Below are positions 45,875 to 56,336 of a stretch of 64,000 nucleotides of DNA, piece after piece. The stretch is from Azorinus chamasolen (Eukaryota > Mollusca > Bivalvia > Cardiida > Solecurtidae), in contig OY755243.1 of NCBI GenBank assembly GCA_963576725.1, positions 75,228,106-75,292,105 of the forward strand, given 5' to 3'. The first letter of the stretch is position 1; each line of letters opens with the position of its first letter. Below the pieces are notes generated by a model. It was not told the origin of the DNA and did not search any database. It saw only the letters and a program-made list of their open reading frames with translations. The position numbers and the translations under genes were made by a program.

Positions 45875-46087
45875 GCATTTCCCTGTAGCATTGTTAATAT
45901 TAATAAGATTATTGTTTACAGTGCCATATGAGCACGTAACATTTTGATTCAGGAAGACACTACAAGATCAGATCAGTTCTATACAATACTCAAACAGAGT
46001 AGACCCTGATCAGGCGGCTCCTGTGAGATCAGATTTGTGTGCAAGGGCATGGAAATGCCTTTATATGAGGAACATGAGGGAAAGGGG
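45875..46087. repeat. Family D MITE abutting family E at one TTAA
   Basis: GCATTTCCCTGTAGCATTG follows the TTAA at 45871-45874. Right end CATGAGGGAAAGGG then GTAA. The core AGAGTAGACCCTGATCAGGC is only partly palindromic. Confidence 0.6.
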
Positions 46088-46344
46088 TAACGTCTTCACA
46101 AACACAGTAAACCGAGAATGGAGCTCTCCGATAAAGCTACAGTGCTCCCTCTCTACAACGGCACCCTTTGGGATACGAAGATTGTATGTGTTCTTCAGAG
46201 GGAGTTGTTATAGGGAGGGAAAATCAAACATAACTAGAGGTTTGTTTTTGTCACAAAAACAGATGTCTCCCCCTCCCATCCTCTTTCCAATACACAAGTG
46301 TAATGTCTGTAAATCCAAATTATCAGGGTCTAATTTTTAAGTCA

Positions 46345-47930
46345 TCAGGGGCAATAACTCCAACACTCCAACATTGTTAGGGGAGACAATTCAAAAGCCC
46401 CAGGTACACAAAAACACATGCTAGTCAACATTCTTGTGAAGGTTGGTGACTCTAGTACTAGTGGTTTCAGAGATACATGTGACACAAAGTAAAGTTTCTC
46501 TTATTAAGTCATAAGGGGCAGTAACTCCAAAGTTATCAGGGGGAGACAATTAAAAAACCCAGATTCACAACAACTCATGCTGGTGAACATTCCTGTGAAA
46601 TTTGGTGACTCTAGCCCGACTGGTTTCAGAGATACGTGCAGCACAAAGTTTCTCTTATTTTAAGTCATAAGGGACAGTAACTCCAAAATTATCAGGGGGA
46701 GACAATTCAAAAACCCAGATGCACAACAACTCATGCTGGTAAACATTCCTGTGAAGTTTGGTGACTCTAGCCCTAGTGGTTTTAAAGATATGCATGACAC
46801 AAAGTTTCTCCAACTTTAAGTAATCACATCAGGGGCAATAACTCCAAAGTTATCAAGGGGAGACAATTCAAAAATCCCAGGTGCACAAGAACTCATGCTG
46901 GTCAACATTCCTGTGAAGTTTGGTGACTCTAGCCCTAGTGGTTTCAGAGATATGTACGACACTAAGTAAAGTTTGTCTAATTTTAAGTCATCAGGGGCAG
47001 TAACTCCAAAGTGAACAAAGGAGACAATTCAAAAAACCCAAGAGCAAAACAACTCATGCTTGTGAACAATCCTGTGAAGTATGGTGACTCTAGCCCTACT
47101 GGTTTCAGAGATACGTGCAGCACAAAGTTTCTCTTATTTTAAGTCATAAGGGACAGTAACTCCAAAATTATCAGGGGGAGACAATTCAAAAACCCAGATG
47201 CACAACAACTCATGCTGGTAAACATTCCTGTGAAGTTTGGTGACTCTAGCCCTAGTGGTTTTAAAGATATGCATGACACAAAGTTTCTCCAACTTTAAGT
47301 AATCACATCAGGGGCAATAACTCCAAAGTTATCAAGGGGAGACAATTCAAAAATCCCAGGTGCACAAGAACTCATGCTGGTCAACATTCCTGTGAAGTTT
47401 GGTGACTCTAGCCCTAGTGGTTTCAGAGATATGTACGACACTAAGTAAAGTTTGTCTAATTTTAAGTCATCAGGGGCAGTAACTCCAAAGTGAACAAAGG
47501 AGACAATTCAAAAAACCCAAGAGCAAAACAACTCATGCTTGTGAACAATCCTGTGAAGTATGGTGACTCTAGCCCTACTGGTGTCAGAGATACGCGCGAC
47601 ACAAAGTTTGTATAAATTTAAGTATTCATATCAGGGGCAATAACTCAAGAATTATCAGGGGAGACAATTCACAAACCATAGGTGCACAACAACTTATGCT
47701 GGTGAACATTCCTGTGAAGTTTGGTGACTCTAGTACTAGCGGTTTCAGAGATACGCGCGACACAAAGTTTTTCTAATTTTAAGTAATCAGGGGCAATAAC
47801 TCCAAAGTTATCAGAAGAGACAATTCAAAAAACTCAGGTGCATAACAACTCATGCTGGTGAACATTCCTGTGAAGTTTGGTGACTCTAGCCCAACTGGTT
47901 TCAGAGATACGTGCGACACAAGTTTGTGAC
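46345..47930 (+). repeat. ~160-bp tandem repeat, ten units
   Basis: Each unit has CAGTAACTCCAAAGTTATCA, GGGGAGACAATTCAAAAACC, ACAACTCATGCTGGTGAACA and TGGTGACTCTAGCCCTACTG. Three units at 46622-47100 are repeated almost identically at 47101-47579 (offset 479 bp), showing recent block duplication. The run ends in GACAGACAGACAGACGGACG, then ATATATCTCCCCATAAATGG. Confidence 0.9.
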
Positions 47931-47936
47931 GGACAG

Positions 47937-47967
<31 letters not shown>

Positions 47968-48073
47968 ACTCTGGCAAAAACAATATATCTCCCCATAAAT
48001 GGGGGAGACATAATTAGCTTATTTGCAGATCCCCAGATAAGGTGTATTTCGAGAACTAAAACCGTTATGCCTC

Positions 48074-48163
48074 TATCAAACCCTATGCTGTGACCACTCT
48101 TTAGAATCGTCACAAAGTGACGATTCTAAAGAGCGGTCGCAACATAGGGTTTGATGGAGGCAT
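48074..48163. repeat. Family H palindromic MITE
   Basis: TCAAACCCTATGCTGTGACC faces GGTCGCAACATAGGGTTTGA. The inner arms TTTAGAATCGTCAC and GTGACGATTCTAAA make a nearly perfect hairpin of about 80 bp. It sits inside the 46138-48283 element. Confidence 0.8.
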
Positions 48164-48283
48164 AAAGAAAATACGATGGAAAAAAGTTCTTTCTGGAGCC
48201 TTGTTGTTTCGGAAACAGTTACATGCGTTGTTGTAAGGAGGGAATCGTTATTGAGAGGGCCGTTGTAGGGAGGGGGCACTGTA

Positions 48284-49355
48284 TATTGTATGATGCTAGT
48301 TTCTGCCATGGCCAAACATTCCTGTGTTTAAATATACCATCATAAAAATTAAACTAGTTAATATCCATGACGTCATAATTTCTTACATGAATATTCATGG
48401 AATAAAAGGTTAACGTACACACCTGTTTTGCTTACATATATAGAAATGTTGTTCCTGAAGAGCTGAATGCATTACATGTTACATGTAAGCAGTTGTATAT
48501 GATGTTGTCAAGATGCTAGGCGATGTTTTAATGACTATTCCGACCTCCGACTTTTTTAATAAACAGAGTCTGCAATTTTCTCCCTTTGTGTTGCAATTTT
48601 TGCTTTCGGGAGGGTCACCTCTCTTCAGAATTTATAATTTTCACAACACCAGGTGTTAAGTGCTTGTGTGGCGGCCGTAAAACGTCGCCCCGTACTTCAT
48701 TCTCAGTATACTTTCTGATCCTTCGAGATCATGAATTCACTCATTTTTGTACTTTCAGTACTTTTGGTTCGTAAAATTGAATACCGCTTAAGCCGGTGCT
48801 AGGGGGCGTGAGCAGTGTTGCACTTTCAATTACTGCCATGAACAGACTCAATAAAACCTAGTCTGCAATTTTCTCCTTTTGTGTTGCAATTTTTGCTTTC
48901 GGGGGGGGGGGGGTTCACCTCTCTTCAGAATTTTTAATGTTTCTTGCGTTCTACGAGTTCACAATATATTGTGACAAACACTGCACCGGGTTTGAAACTA
49001 CGAAATGAATGTCGATGAGCTATGTCTGACAATGATAAACAATATAATGTTCTGAGGCTACATTGCCTGAGACAAACACTATGAAAACAAATCACAATCT
49101 AGTTTATAATCAAAAACTATGTTACTGTGAACAATAATATCTCAGCTATGGGGCTAACAATAAAACAATAAAGTATAATTGTGAACAACTACTACAGCTC
49201 CAAAGCAGAGAGACGGTTGGTCCATATTTCAAACGCCTTGGCCCACAATCATCAAGCTATATGTCATGAAATTGTATAATGCGAATTATAAACTTAGATT
49301 GTACGATTCGTATTACCACACCCTCAACGTCAAACCCTGTTATATGTTTATACCT
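48284..49355. other. Intergenic with a duplicated TTTGCTTTCGGG segment
   Basis: 48565-48660 and 48865-48950 share TCTGCAATTTTCTCC, GTGTTGCAATTTTTGCTTTC and CACCTCTCTTCAGAATTT, so a segment of about 90 bp is duplicated 300 bp apart. A G homopolymer at 48901-48912 differs between copies. No supported gene. Confidence 0.55.
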
Positions 49356-49357
49356 GT

Positions 49358-49640
49358 TTTATGTTTATTCCAAATTTCAATACCTACTGAATATCCGTGG
49401 TCAAAATAGTTATAATGAAATATGGAAAATATTGTAACTATTAGCAAACAGAGTAGATCCTGATCAGACGGCTCCTACAGGAGCCATCTGACCAGGGTCT
49501 GCTCTGTTTGTTTATGTCAAATTATAGGTAAGATTCTACCTGAACCAAAATGTCTTGTGTTCATATGCCAATCATCATAAAAAAACTTAATCAATATTTA
49601 TTTGTCATTAACTCGTGAATATTGAACTGGTAAACGGTTA
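49358..49640. repeat. Family D MITE
   Basis: The core AGTAGATCCTGATCAGACGG faces CCATCTGACCAGGGTCTGC. The left side carries ACCTACTGAATATCCGTGGT in reverse of other copies. The right end AACTGGTAAACGG precedes TTAA. Confidence 0.7.
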
Positions 49641-49691
49641 ATTTAAGAAAGAAACGGAAGAAAGTTTCATTGGAAATCTGTATCCGTGCTT

Positions 49692-49823
49692 ATAAAACTT
49701 TTTAGTTGAGTCTGGGTTCGTTCTCAAGTTTTTGATTGGTCAGATTTGAGCTTGACCAACCAAAAGCTTGAGAACGAACTCAGTCTCAACTAAAAAGCTT
49801 TATAAGCATGGACCCTGACTTAG
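49692..49823. repeat. Family I palindromic MITE
   Basis: CCGTGCTTATAAAACTTTTT faces AAAAAGCTTTATAAGCATGG. Inner arms GAGTCTGGGTTCGTTCTCAA and TTGAGAACGAACTCAGTCTC enclose TTGATTGGTCAGATTTGAGC. A related copy lies at 54366-54525. Confidence 0.85.
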
Positions 49824-50070
49824 AAATAGATTTTCTATGGATGATTAGCCTGACAAAGTTTATCCTTTGGATGCCCAAAACTAGTGTACTGCCATTTACA
49901 AACAAACGGAGCCCTCTGATTAGTTATATACTGTTTGTTATTCAAAGTTTTCTATCAAAGTATGCATACTCTTTCTAACTGGTGGTTGTTTCCATCATTG
50001 TATGATGGACCATTCCACAGAGCAACAGATAACCCTACTTACGCAGATACTAAACTGGTTATTTCTCCGC

Positions 50071-50150
50071 CAAACCCTAAGTTGAGACCACTTTTTAGAA
50101 TCTCCTCTTTGAGACGATTCTAAAGAGTGGTCACAACATGGGGTTTGGTG
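50071..50150. repeat. Family H palindromic MITE
   Basis: CCAAACCCTAAGTTGAGACC faces GGTCACAACATGGGGTTTGG, with inner arms TTTAGAATCTCCTC and GAGACGATTCTAAA. Confidence 0.75.
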
Positions 50151-50526
50151 GATAAACAAAGTAGTTATTCTTGAAAATGTTTTAATTTACGTAGCTTATC
50201 TGGATCTCTGATTCCAGTTTGAAACTCAGCATTCAAAGGAGGCTAAGCCACCACTCAAATTCAAATTCAGTGCGCATAATTAGGCAAACTTGATTAGACG
50301 CCCACAGCCGACTGCAGTGAAGAATGCGTTGTCAGTTTAATAATGTTTTCTGGTGTGATGTTTCCATTGATTTCATTTTTATCGGTTCACCAGTACTTTA
50401 ACTGCCCTTGTCAAGGTTAAACGATTCTAGCATATTGTAATAAATTGCGCCCGTAGACGCAATGTTTTCAGTAATTTGCAACATCAATTTCAATAATTAT
50501 TTTACTTGTGATGCACTCTTCATTAA

Positions 50527-50740
50527 CTCTTACGCTGCTAAATTGTGTCGTCTGCAAACTTTGTCCTCTGCTGCAATTTTCATTTTGTTTATAATTTTCT
50601 TCATTTTTATTTCAGAAACAGTCATCATGGTAACTAACAGTTTGAATCCTGATGAGACGCCGAGTTATTCGGCGTCTCATCTGGGTCCAAACTATTTACA
50701 TAGGTATCCACAGATGCGACATTGCGTGGCAGCGAAAGAG
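50527..50740. repeat. Family G piggyBac-type MITE
   Basis: TTAA at 50523-50526 and 50741-50744. Ends CTCTTACGCTGCTAAATTG and GGCAGCGAAAGAG. The centre TCCTGATGAGACGCCGAGTT faces ATTCGGCGTCTCATCTGGG. Confidence 0.85.
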
Positions 50741-50884
50741 TTAACGATGGCCCACTGCATTACAAATATTGCCCATTTGCCCCATGAATACTTATGTAAG
50801 AAATGATGACATAAGGAATATAAATCAGCTGAATTTCCATCGGGGTTTATGATAACATTGGTGGCCACAACAGAAACTATATAT

Positions 50885-51215
50885 TCCTACCTTTGACCCT
50901 GAAGGATGACTTTGACCTTGACATGTCACCCCTCAATATGTACACTTTCATGAGATACACGTGCATCCCAAATATCAAGTCTCTATCTCTACTGGTAAGT
51001 TATGGCCAATGTAAAAGTCGGTGAATTGACCTATATATTTGACATCTGACCTTGAATGATGACCTTGACCTTAACATGTCACCTTTCAAAATGTGCGGTT
51101 TTATGAGATGCATATGCATGCCAAATATTAAGTCTCTATATGTACTGACTCAACAGACAAACAGACAGAAAGGGCAAAATCAATATGCCCCCCTCCCCAA
51201 TCTGATCGGGTGTGC
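50885..51215 (+). repeat. Dispersed element of two ~155-bp units
   Basis: Two units share GATGACTTTGACCTTGACAT, CATGTCACC, TTCATGAGATACACGTGC-type and CCAAATATCAAGTCTCTAT stretches. They end in CAACAGACAAACAGACAG, then TCAATATGCCCCCCTCC. Same architecture as the 46.3-48 kb array but a different unit sequence. Confidence 0.75.
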
Positions 51216-51392
51216 ATAAAAGAACAAAACCTCATCAGACGGCTACAGGAAAACGTGAAAATGCTTATAGACATATAGATGGATAGATATATACAGATTT
51301 ATTTTGGCAAACAGAAAACAAAATATGGTTCACAAACATGCATCACATCATAATAAATAGAGATATGTAAATGATGAACAATAAAATCCTGG

Positions 51393-52917
51393 CATGCTTT
51401 GTTGAGCCTCAGAATTCTTACAAACGCATTCTTCTCACCGCGCGAAAAACGCGCGCACATTATTCTCACAAAGTGAGAATATTGCGTACGGATCACATGG
51501 TGGGACCTGGCATCGGAACGCAATTTTCTTACTAGATCAAACAAAATACCTAACTGATTTTCTCCTTAAAGTGACAGGAACTTAGAAAAATTCGCAGAAA
51601 ATGAAGAATAAAAAATCCTAAAATGTATCAAAATTAGTCTTAAGCACGGGATTGTAATGAGTTTTCACCTTTTGTTTGTTTGTAATTTTTGTCGCATTTT
51701 AGGGCAGAAACTGAAGTAAAATGTCTTGTAAAGTTGGGTGACCGAACCTCTCCGTTTTGTAACAACTAATCACTTGCAATAATATATTATACTTAGTTGT
51801 GTTTTTGCTCAACAGTTATTTATTGCAAAGAGGGTTGTAACAGTGCGTTGGTCAGTAAACCACATAACATTTAATTCCTTATTCCCAACTTCAACCCGTC
51901 ACCTTCCCTGGTATACTTGATACGAAATTAAAATTTGATAACTTGTTGATGATAAAGTTTGTTGTTTTGTGTCATTTTGTCGCAGATACACAAGTGTTTA
52001 CCTCTCCTAGACCACAATGTGATATTGGAACGTCACAGGCAACGAAACTGATACTGACCGGTCACTATTCCAGTGTGATACAAGTATCATTTAACCATTT
52101 TTTCTTGCTGTAGGTGGATGTAATCTGACATACCCGATGACGATGAAGTCAGTAGTTTGCAAACCACGTTTAGGTCTGAACTAAGGGCTTATGAAGCCGA
52201 AAAACGTGTAAGTGTGTTCAATATATATGATACCAGTTGGACAATTTCAAATATGCTATTAAAATGTCGTTTTGTTTGTTGTTGGTCTAGTATGATATGA
52301 TTTTCAAGGTTAAAGTTATTGCTTAAATCCAAGACGGGACAAGTCTGACATGTTACATCGCAACGGTTATATTATTTCAGGTAGCAAACGTTAAGTACAG
52401 TTAAACTTTAATAACAAAACAGCAATAGTTAACTTGACTTCATATTTTTTATTTTATCATTGTGTAAATCTACATGTTACCTGTTTGTGCGCATTTTGTG
52501 CGCATTTGAGTGAGTTGGGGTTTCTGCGGTTGCTAAAAGCGTTTTGCTTGATATACATGCACATGTATTGTGCATTTAATTGTGTTTAAATGTGTATTGT
52601 TGATTTGTTGTTTATTTTATAAATGTTGCTAATCAAAGGCAACAAGGAAACATTAAGAAACCTTCTAACTATTTAGCATATTAAAAGAAAATAACAATCA
52701 AACAAATTTTACCCACATTTTCACATGAGAAAAATGCGCCCCATGCGAACACACGAACGCATTTTTCCAAGCAGCAAAATGAGAAAAACGCGCGGGCGTT
52801 TTTCTCTAGCTAAGAATATGTTGCGAGCGCGTTTTTCGCACGGTTTGAATATTGCGCACGCGTTTTTCTTACGTTAGAAGAATGCGTTTGTGAGAAATTT
52901 GAGGCTCAGCAATGCTT
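51393..52917. repeat. Long inverted-repeat element with CG-rich arms
   Basis: TTGAGCCTCAGAATTCTTAC and ACAAACGCATTCTTCT at the left face AGAAGAATGCGTTTGTGAGA and AATTTGAGGCTCAGCAATGC at the right. Both arms continue into runs of AAAAACGCGC-type and TATTGCGCACGCG-type words. The roughly 1.2 kb between has no supported gene. This could be a non-autonomous DNA transposon or an inverted pair of a shorter repeat. Confidence 0.6.
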
Positions 52918-53069
52918 TTAATACCATGAATACCTATGGTATATATGGAGTTACGGATAAAAGGAACGAATTATCACAGCATTTGCTTTTTATATCATTG
53001 TATAGTAGTCACATTATTAGATATCCTACAGAAGCTTTCTGAATTACGTTTTGCCCATCATTATGCAAC

Positions 53070-53278
53070 TACAGTAAAAGCCCTCTAATGCGACCACCTA
53101 AAAGAGGTATAATTCTGGACGGTATAGGCAGGTGGTAGCTTAATGTAGGACAAAAGTAACGCAGAAAGCTCCTAGAGGAGTTTTCTGCATTACATTCGTC
53201 ATGCATTAAGCAACCACCTGCTTATAAAGACAACTATGTTTATTTATAAAGTGGTCGCATTAGAGGGATTCTACTGTA
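53070..53278. repeat. Family B MITE (TA site)
   Basis: CAGTAAAAGCCCTCTAATGC ... GCATTAGAGGGATTCTACTG, centre GCAGAAAGCTCCTAGAGGAG, arms AGGTGGTAGCTTAATGTAGG. TA on both sides. Confidence 0.85.
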
Positions 53279-53365
53279 CCTGATTTCAAAGACAGTTACA
53301 TGTGTTTATTAAGTGGTCGCTTTGTGGTGCTGCATTATATCAGTCCCTGTTCCCATGTTTTTTTC

Positions 53366-53557
53366 ACTCTTTCGCTGCCAATGTTGCACCAGTGATTACC
53401 TATGCAAATAGTTTGGATCCAGACGAGGCGCCGGATAATTCGGCGTCTCATCATTTGTTACTGTTAATGTTTTTAAACATAAATTAAGAAAACTAAAGAA
53501 ATGGAAATTGTAGCAGGCGACAAACTTGCAGACGACAAAATGTGTTAGCGAAAGCGT
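53366..53557. repeat. Family G piggyBac-type MITE, worn flanks
   Basis: CACTCTTTCGCTGCCAATGT ... TGTGTTAGCGAAAGCG. GGATCCAGACGAGGCGCCGG faces ATTCGGCGTCTCATC. The right half contains TTGCAGACGACAAAATG. Target sites are no longer clean TTAA. Confidence 0.7.
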
Positions 53558-53756
53558 TACGTTGATGAGAGGTTCGGTTTTTACACTCGATAAATTACAT
53601 GAACGACGAATGTGTAAGTCACACGACAAGCCAAAACCATGATAATGTTTGCAGACAATTTGAATCCAGAAGAAACATCGAGTAAAGCCATCTTATCAGA
53701 ATTCGGACAGTTTGACACGCTTACCATATTTATGAAAGGAAATAGAGAATAATATG

Positions 53757-53878
53757 TTAGTGCCGTAGATGGGACGCATTTATCCGACGAGCGGAGAATA
53801 CGTTTAGGCGAGGCTTGCCGATCCTCAACTATTTTCTCTCAGAGTCGGATAAAGGCGTCCCATCTATGGTACTAACCT
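53757..53878. repeat. Family J palindromic MITE
   Basis: TTAGTGCCGTAGATGGGACG faces CGTCCCATCTATGGTACTAA. Inner arms CATTTATCCGAC and GTCGGATAAAGG. One copy in the window. Confidence 0.75.
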
Positions 53879-53879
53879 A

Positions 53880-54365
53880 TTATTCGATTTATCCAGTCAA
53901 TTAAGTTTTATCCTTTTTAATAGACTCGTAAAACAATACAATCTTGATTGCAATGAATTAATTTGCATTTTGATTTGTTTCGATCAACGAAGCTCCCTTT
54001 TCATTTCCATTTAGACGTAAATGAGCTACTGCGAAGGGAAATAGGTTCGATACTTACATTACAAGAGGCGAAAACGTGGTTGAATTTGAAAAATAAGATC
54101 ATTAGAAACGAGAATGTCGTATGTAAATTCACATAGACATGATCATTTTCTCCCACACGCTCTCTGAACAAAACTAGGTACGGTCATCTCAGTGTCTATT
54201 TTTACTTTTTTTTTAGATAGCCCTACTCATAAATCGATGGAGTAGAACATACTATTAAGTCTATGACAATTCTCGCCCCTTTAAGAGTTTTAAAGAATCA
54301 AAATATCATGTGAGTTAAAAGCAAACATACACTATTCATCCGTCAATCTTTGCTTCCCGACTTGG
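53880..54365. other. Intergenic, nothing recognised
   Basis: AT-rich DNA without repeat ends or supported frames. Confidence 0.4.
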
Positions 54366-54525
54366 GTCCATGCTTATAAAGCTTTTAGTTGAGTCTGAGT
54401 TTCGTTCTCAAACTTCTGATTGGTCAGATTTGAGTTCTCAAGCTTTTGATTGGTTAGATTTGAGGCACGAACTTGAGAACGAACTCAGACTCAACTAAAC
54501 GTTTTATAAGCATGGACCTGTATTT
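54366..54525. repeat. Family I palindromic MITE with duplicated centre
   Basis: CCATGCTTATAAAGCTTTTA faces ACGTTTTATAAGCATGG. TTGATTGGTTAGATTTGAGG repeats CTGATTGGTCAGATTTGAGT within the centre, so this copy is longer than the one at 49692. Confidence 0.8.
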
Positions 54526-54970
54526 TTATTAAAAACGCGTCTCCCCAGCGATGGATTAAGTTAATAAAACTGATAAATAAGCAATCATCATCGCCTCAGC
54601 CTCTGTAGCGCACAATAGGTGGGCCCGAAGACATTTTGTGATTTAAATTAATGCGCTTTTGTATGATCCGGCGTGGGTTTTCGAATTGACCAATAACCAT
54701 TTTTTCTTCTCTTTTTTCTTCTCTTTTTTTTCTTTTCTCTTATTTGTATAATTATATTGGTGAGTTATGTGTTATTTCGTCAACATATGCATATTTACAG
54801 AAAATTGAAATAATTTCATGGTTAAAGAATCATTACACCTCACAACGTCTACTTACCTAATAAACCTTCTACTACCGGAAGTAACCTAATAAACCTAAGT
54901 TTATCTGCACTCCCTTTATTACGTCGTTAGAGAAGCCTGGTGACAGGACAAATGCAAGTCAAAATAAAGC
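54526..54970. other. Intergenic, pyrimidine-rich tract
   Basis: 54700-54740 is a C/T-rich run (CTTCTCTTTTTTCTTCTCTT). Otherwise AT-rich, no gene seen. Confidence 0.4.
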
Positions 54971-54974
54971 TTAA

Positions 54975-55213
54975 CCCTTTCCCCGCCGAGGTCGCATAAA
55001 TGCACCACGACAAATAGTGCAGTCCCAGATCAGACGCCGCCTTTTCAATGCGGCGTCTGATCAGGGACTTCACTTTTTGTCTCAGTCTGTAGTTCTATAT
55101 ATGTGCTTTATTCTTTTGAAACTTGAATTTATTTATCTCATTTCCTTATTGTACCGAATGACTTAACAAAAATTGGATTGCAGACGACAATTAGAAATTT
55201 GGCGCCAAAAGGG
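54975..55213. repeat. Family F piggyBac-type MITE
   Basis: TTAA at 54971-54974 and 55214-55217. Ends CCCTTTCCCCGCCGAGGTCG and TTTGGCGCCAAAAGGG. The core GTCCCAGATCAGACGCCGCC faces GCGGCGTCTGATCAGGGAC. Confidence 0.9.
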
Positions 55214-55217
55214 TTAA

Positions 55218-55379
55218 CCCTTTGCCTGCTAAGCGCGACATTACTGACCCGGCGTCTCATCAGGATCCCAGCTGTTTGAGACGCTGTCAATATCTCAAAA
55301 GCTTGTACGAATCAGGAGTAAGTGACTACGGCAAAAGATCGGAGTTTAAGCAGACCCCAGATTCATAGCAGGCTAAGGG
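55218..55379. repeat. Family L piggyBac-type MITE sharing a TTAA with family F
   Basis: Begins CCCTTTGCCTGCTAAGCGCG directly after the TTAA at 55214-55217. Ends TTCATAGCAGGCTAAGGG before TTAA at 55380-55383. The ends are inverted over about 14 bp. Confidence 0.85.
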
Positions 55380-55383
55380 TTAA

Positions 55384-55804
55384 AGTAAATAAAGACAGTG
55401 TCTACCAACGACGTTTTGCTCAGCTTGCTCAAGGTGAAATATTGGGGGATTGATTGTCAGTTACAAGAGAGATTTCGTGTTTCATGTTTATTAGACTTTA
55501 CGGAGATTTCTTTGAATGGAAAACAAATACCGACGAGATTTTACCCTTCAAATGATATCCTTAATTATTCTAATTTAACAATACCGATGGCTTATTTTCT
55601 TGAATATTAAACCATATTATTTTCAATGTTGACAACTTCTTTTCCGAGCAATGGAACAATAATTAACATCTTGCGTGCAGTATCCTTTTTCTTTAAAGTT
55701 CCATATGTTTTTATAATAATTATGTTTTTATCAACGCCGCCAACAAACGTCCTTTCCCAGCAATGAAACAAGAATAAACATCATGTGTTGTGAATGTACG
55801 TCGG
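55384..55804. other. AT-rich intergenic DNA
   Basis: A 70-codon frame at 55398-55610 starts at GTG, is AT-driven and has no recognisable domain. Nothing else noted. Confidence 0.4.
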
Positions 55805-55817
55805 ATATATAATAATC

Positions 55818-55823
55818 TTTATT
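55818..55823 (-). promoter_or_regulatory. Polyadenylation signal AATAAA at the LINE 3' end
   Basis: The minus strand reads CTCTAATAAAGATTATTATA close to the estimated 3' terminus, about 515 bp after the ORF2 stop. Confidence 0.5.
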
Positions 55824-56336
55824 AGAGTCTCTTCATGGTTACAATCATACAAAGACCACAATATACATCTAAAGAAACCATGCCATTCATATCTGAATTA
55901 TAAGAGACTATAACTACAAGTATATCACAATACTGTTCCATACATATTGCACTATATCTACATATAAGTTAAAGTTAAAGAGTATAACGACTCTGTTAAT
56001 CTAACAAACACACACACGTACGCACATTTACGAACACATATGTCTGTTTGATTAAAAACTACTTAAACTAGAAAAAAGATAAAAAACTGAATTGAGAAAA
56101 AAGGCCAAACAAGCCATATTACAAAATGTCCTTAAAAACCCGACTATCACCCCAAATCAGATTTGAGATAAACTGATTAACAGAGAATTTATACCTGAAA
56201 TAAAAGACAAGTACTTAAACATGCGTTATGGCATTATTTACAATAAAATATACAAACATCAATTTAAATATGACACTAAGAATAAACCCCCGATTCACCA
56301 TACTAGATAAAGATTGAAAACAATAATCTATCACAG

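Larger units (their letters stand above)
46138..48283. mobile_element. Composite TIR element carrying a 160-bp tandem array
   Basis: Left end CAGTGCTCCCTCTCTACAAC and right end GTTGTAGGGAGGGGGCACTG are inverted, with TA outside each (46138-46139 and 48282-48283). Between them lie ten units of about 160 bp, a GACA/GGAC run (47935-47968) and a family H palindrome (48074-48163). Either a MITE was split by insertion of the tandem element or a transposon carries the array. No transposase frame is present. Confidence 0.7.
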
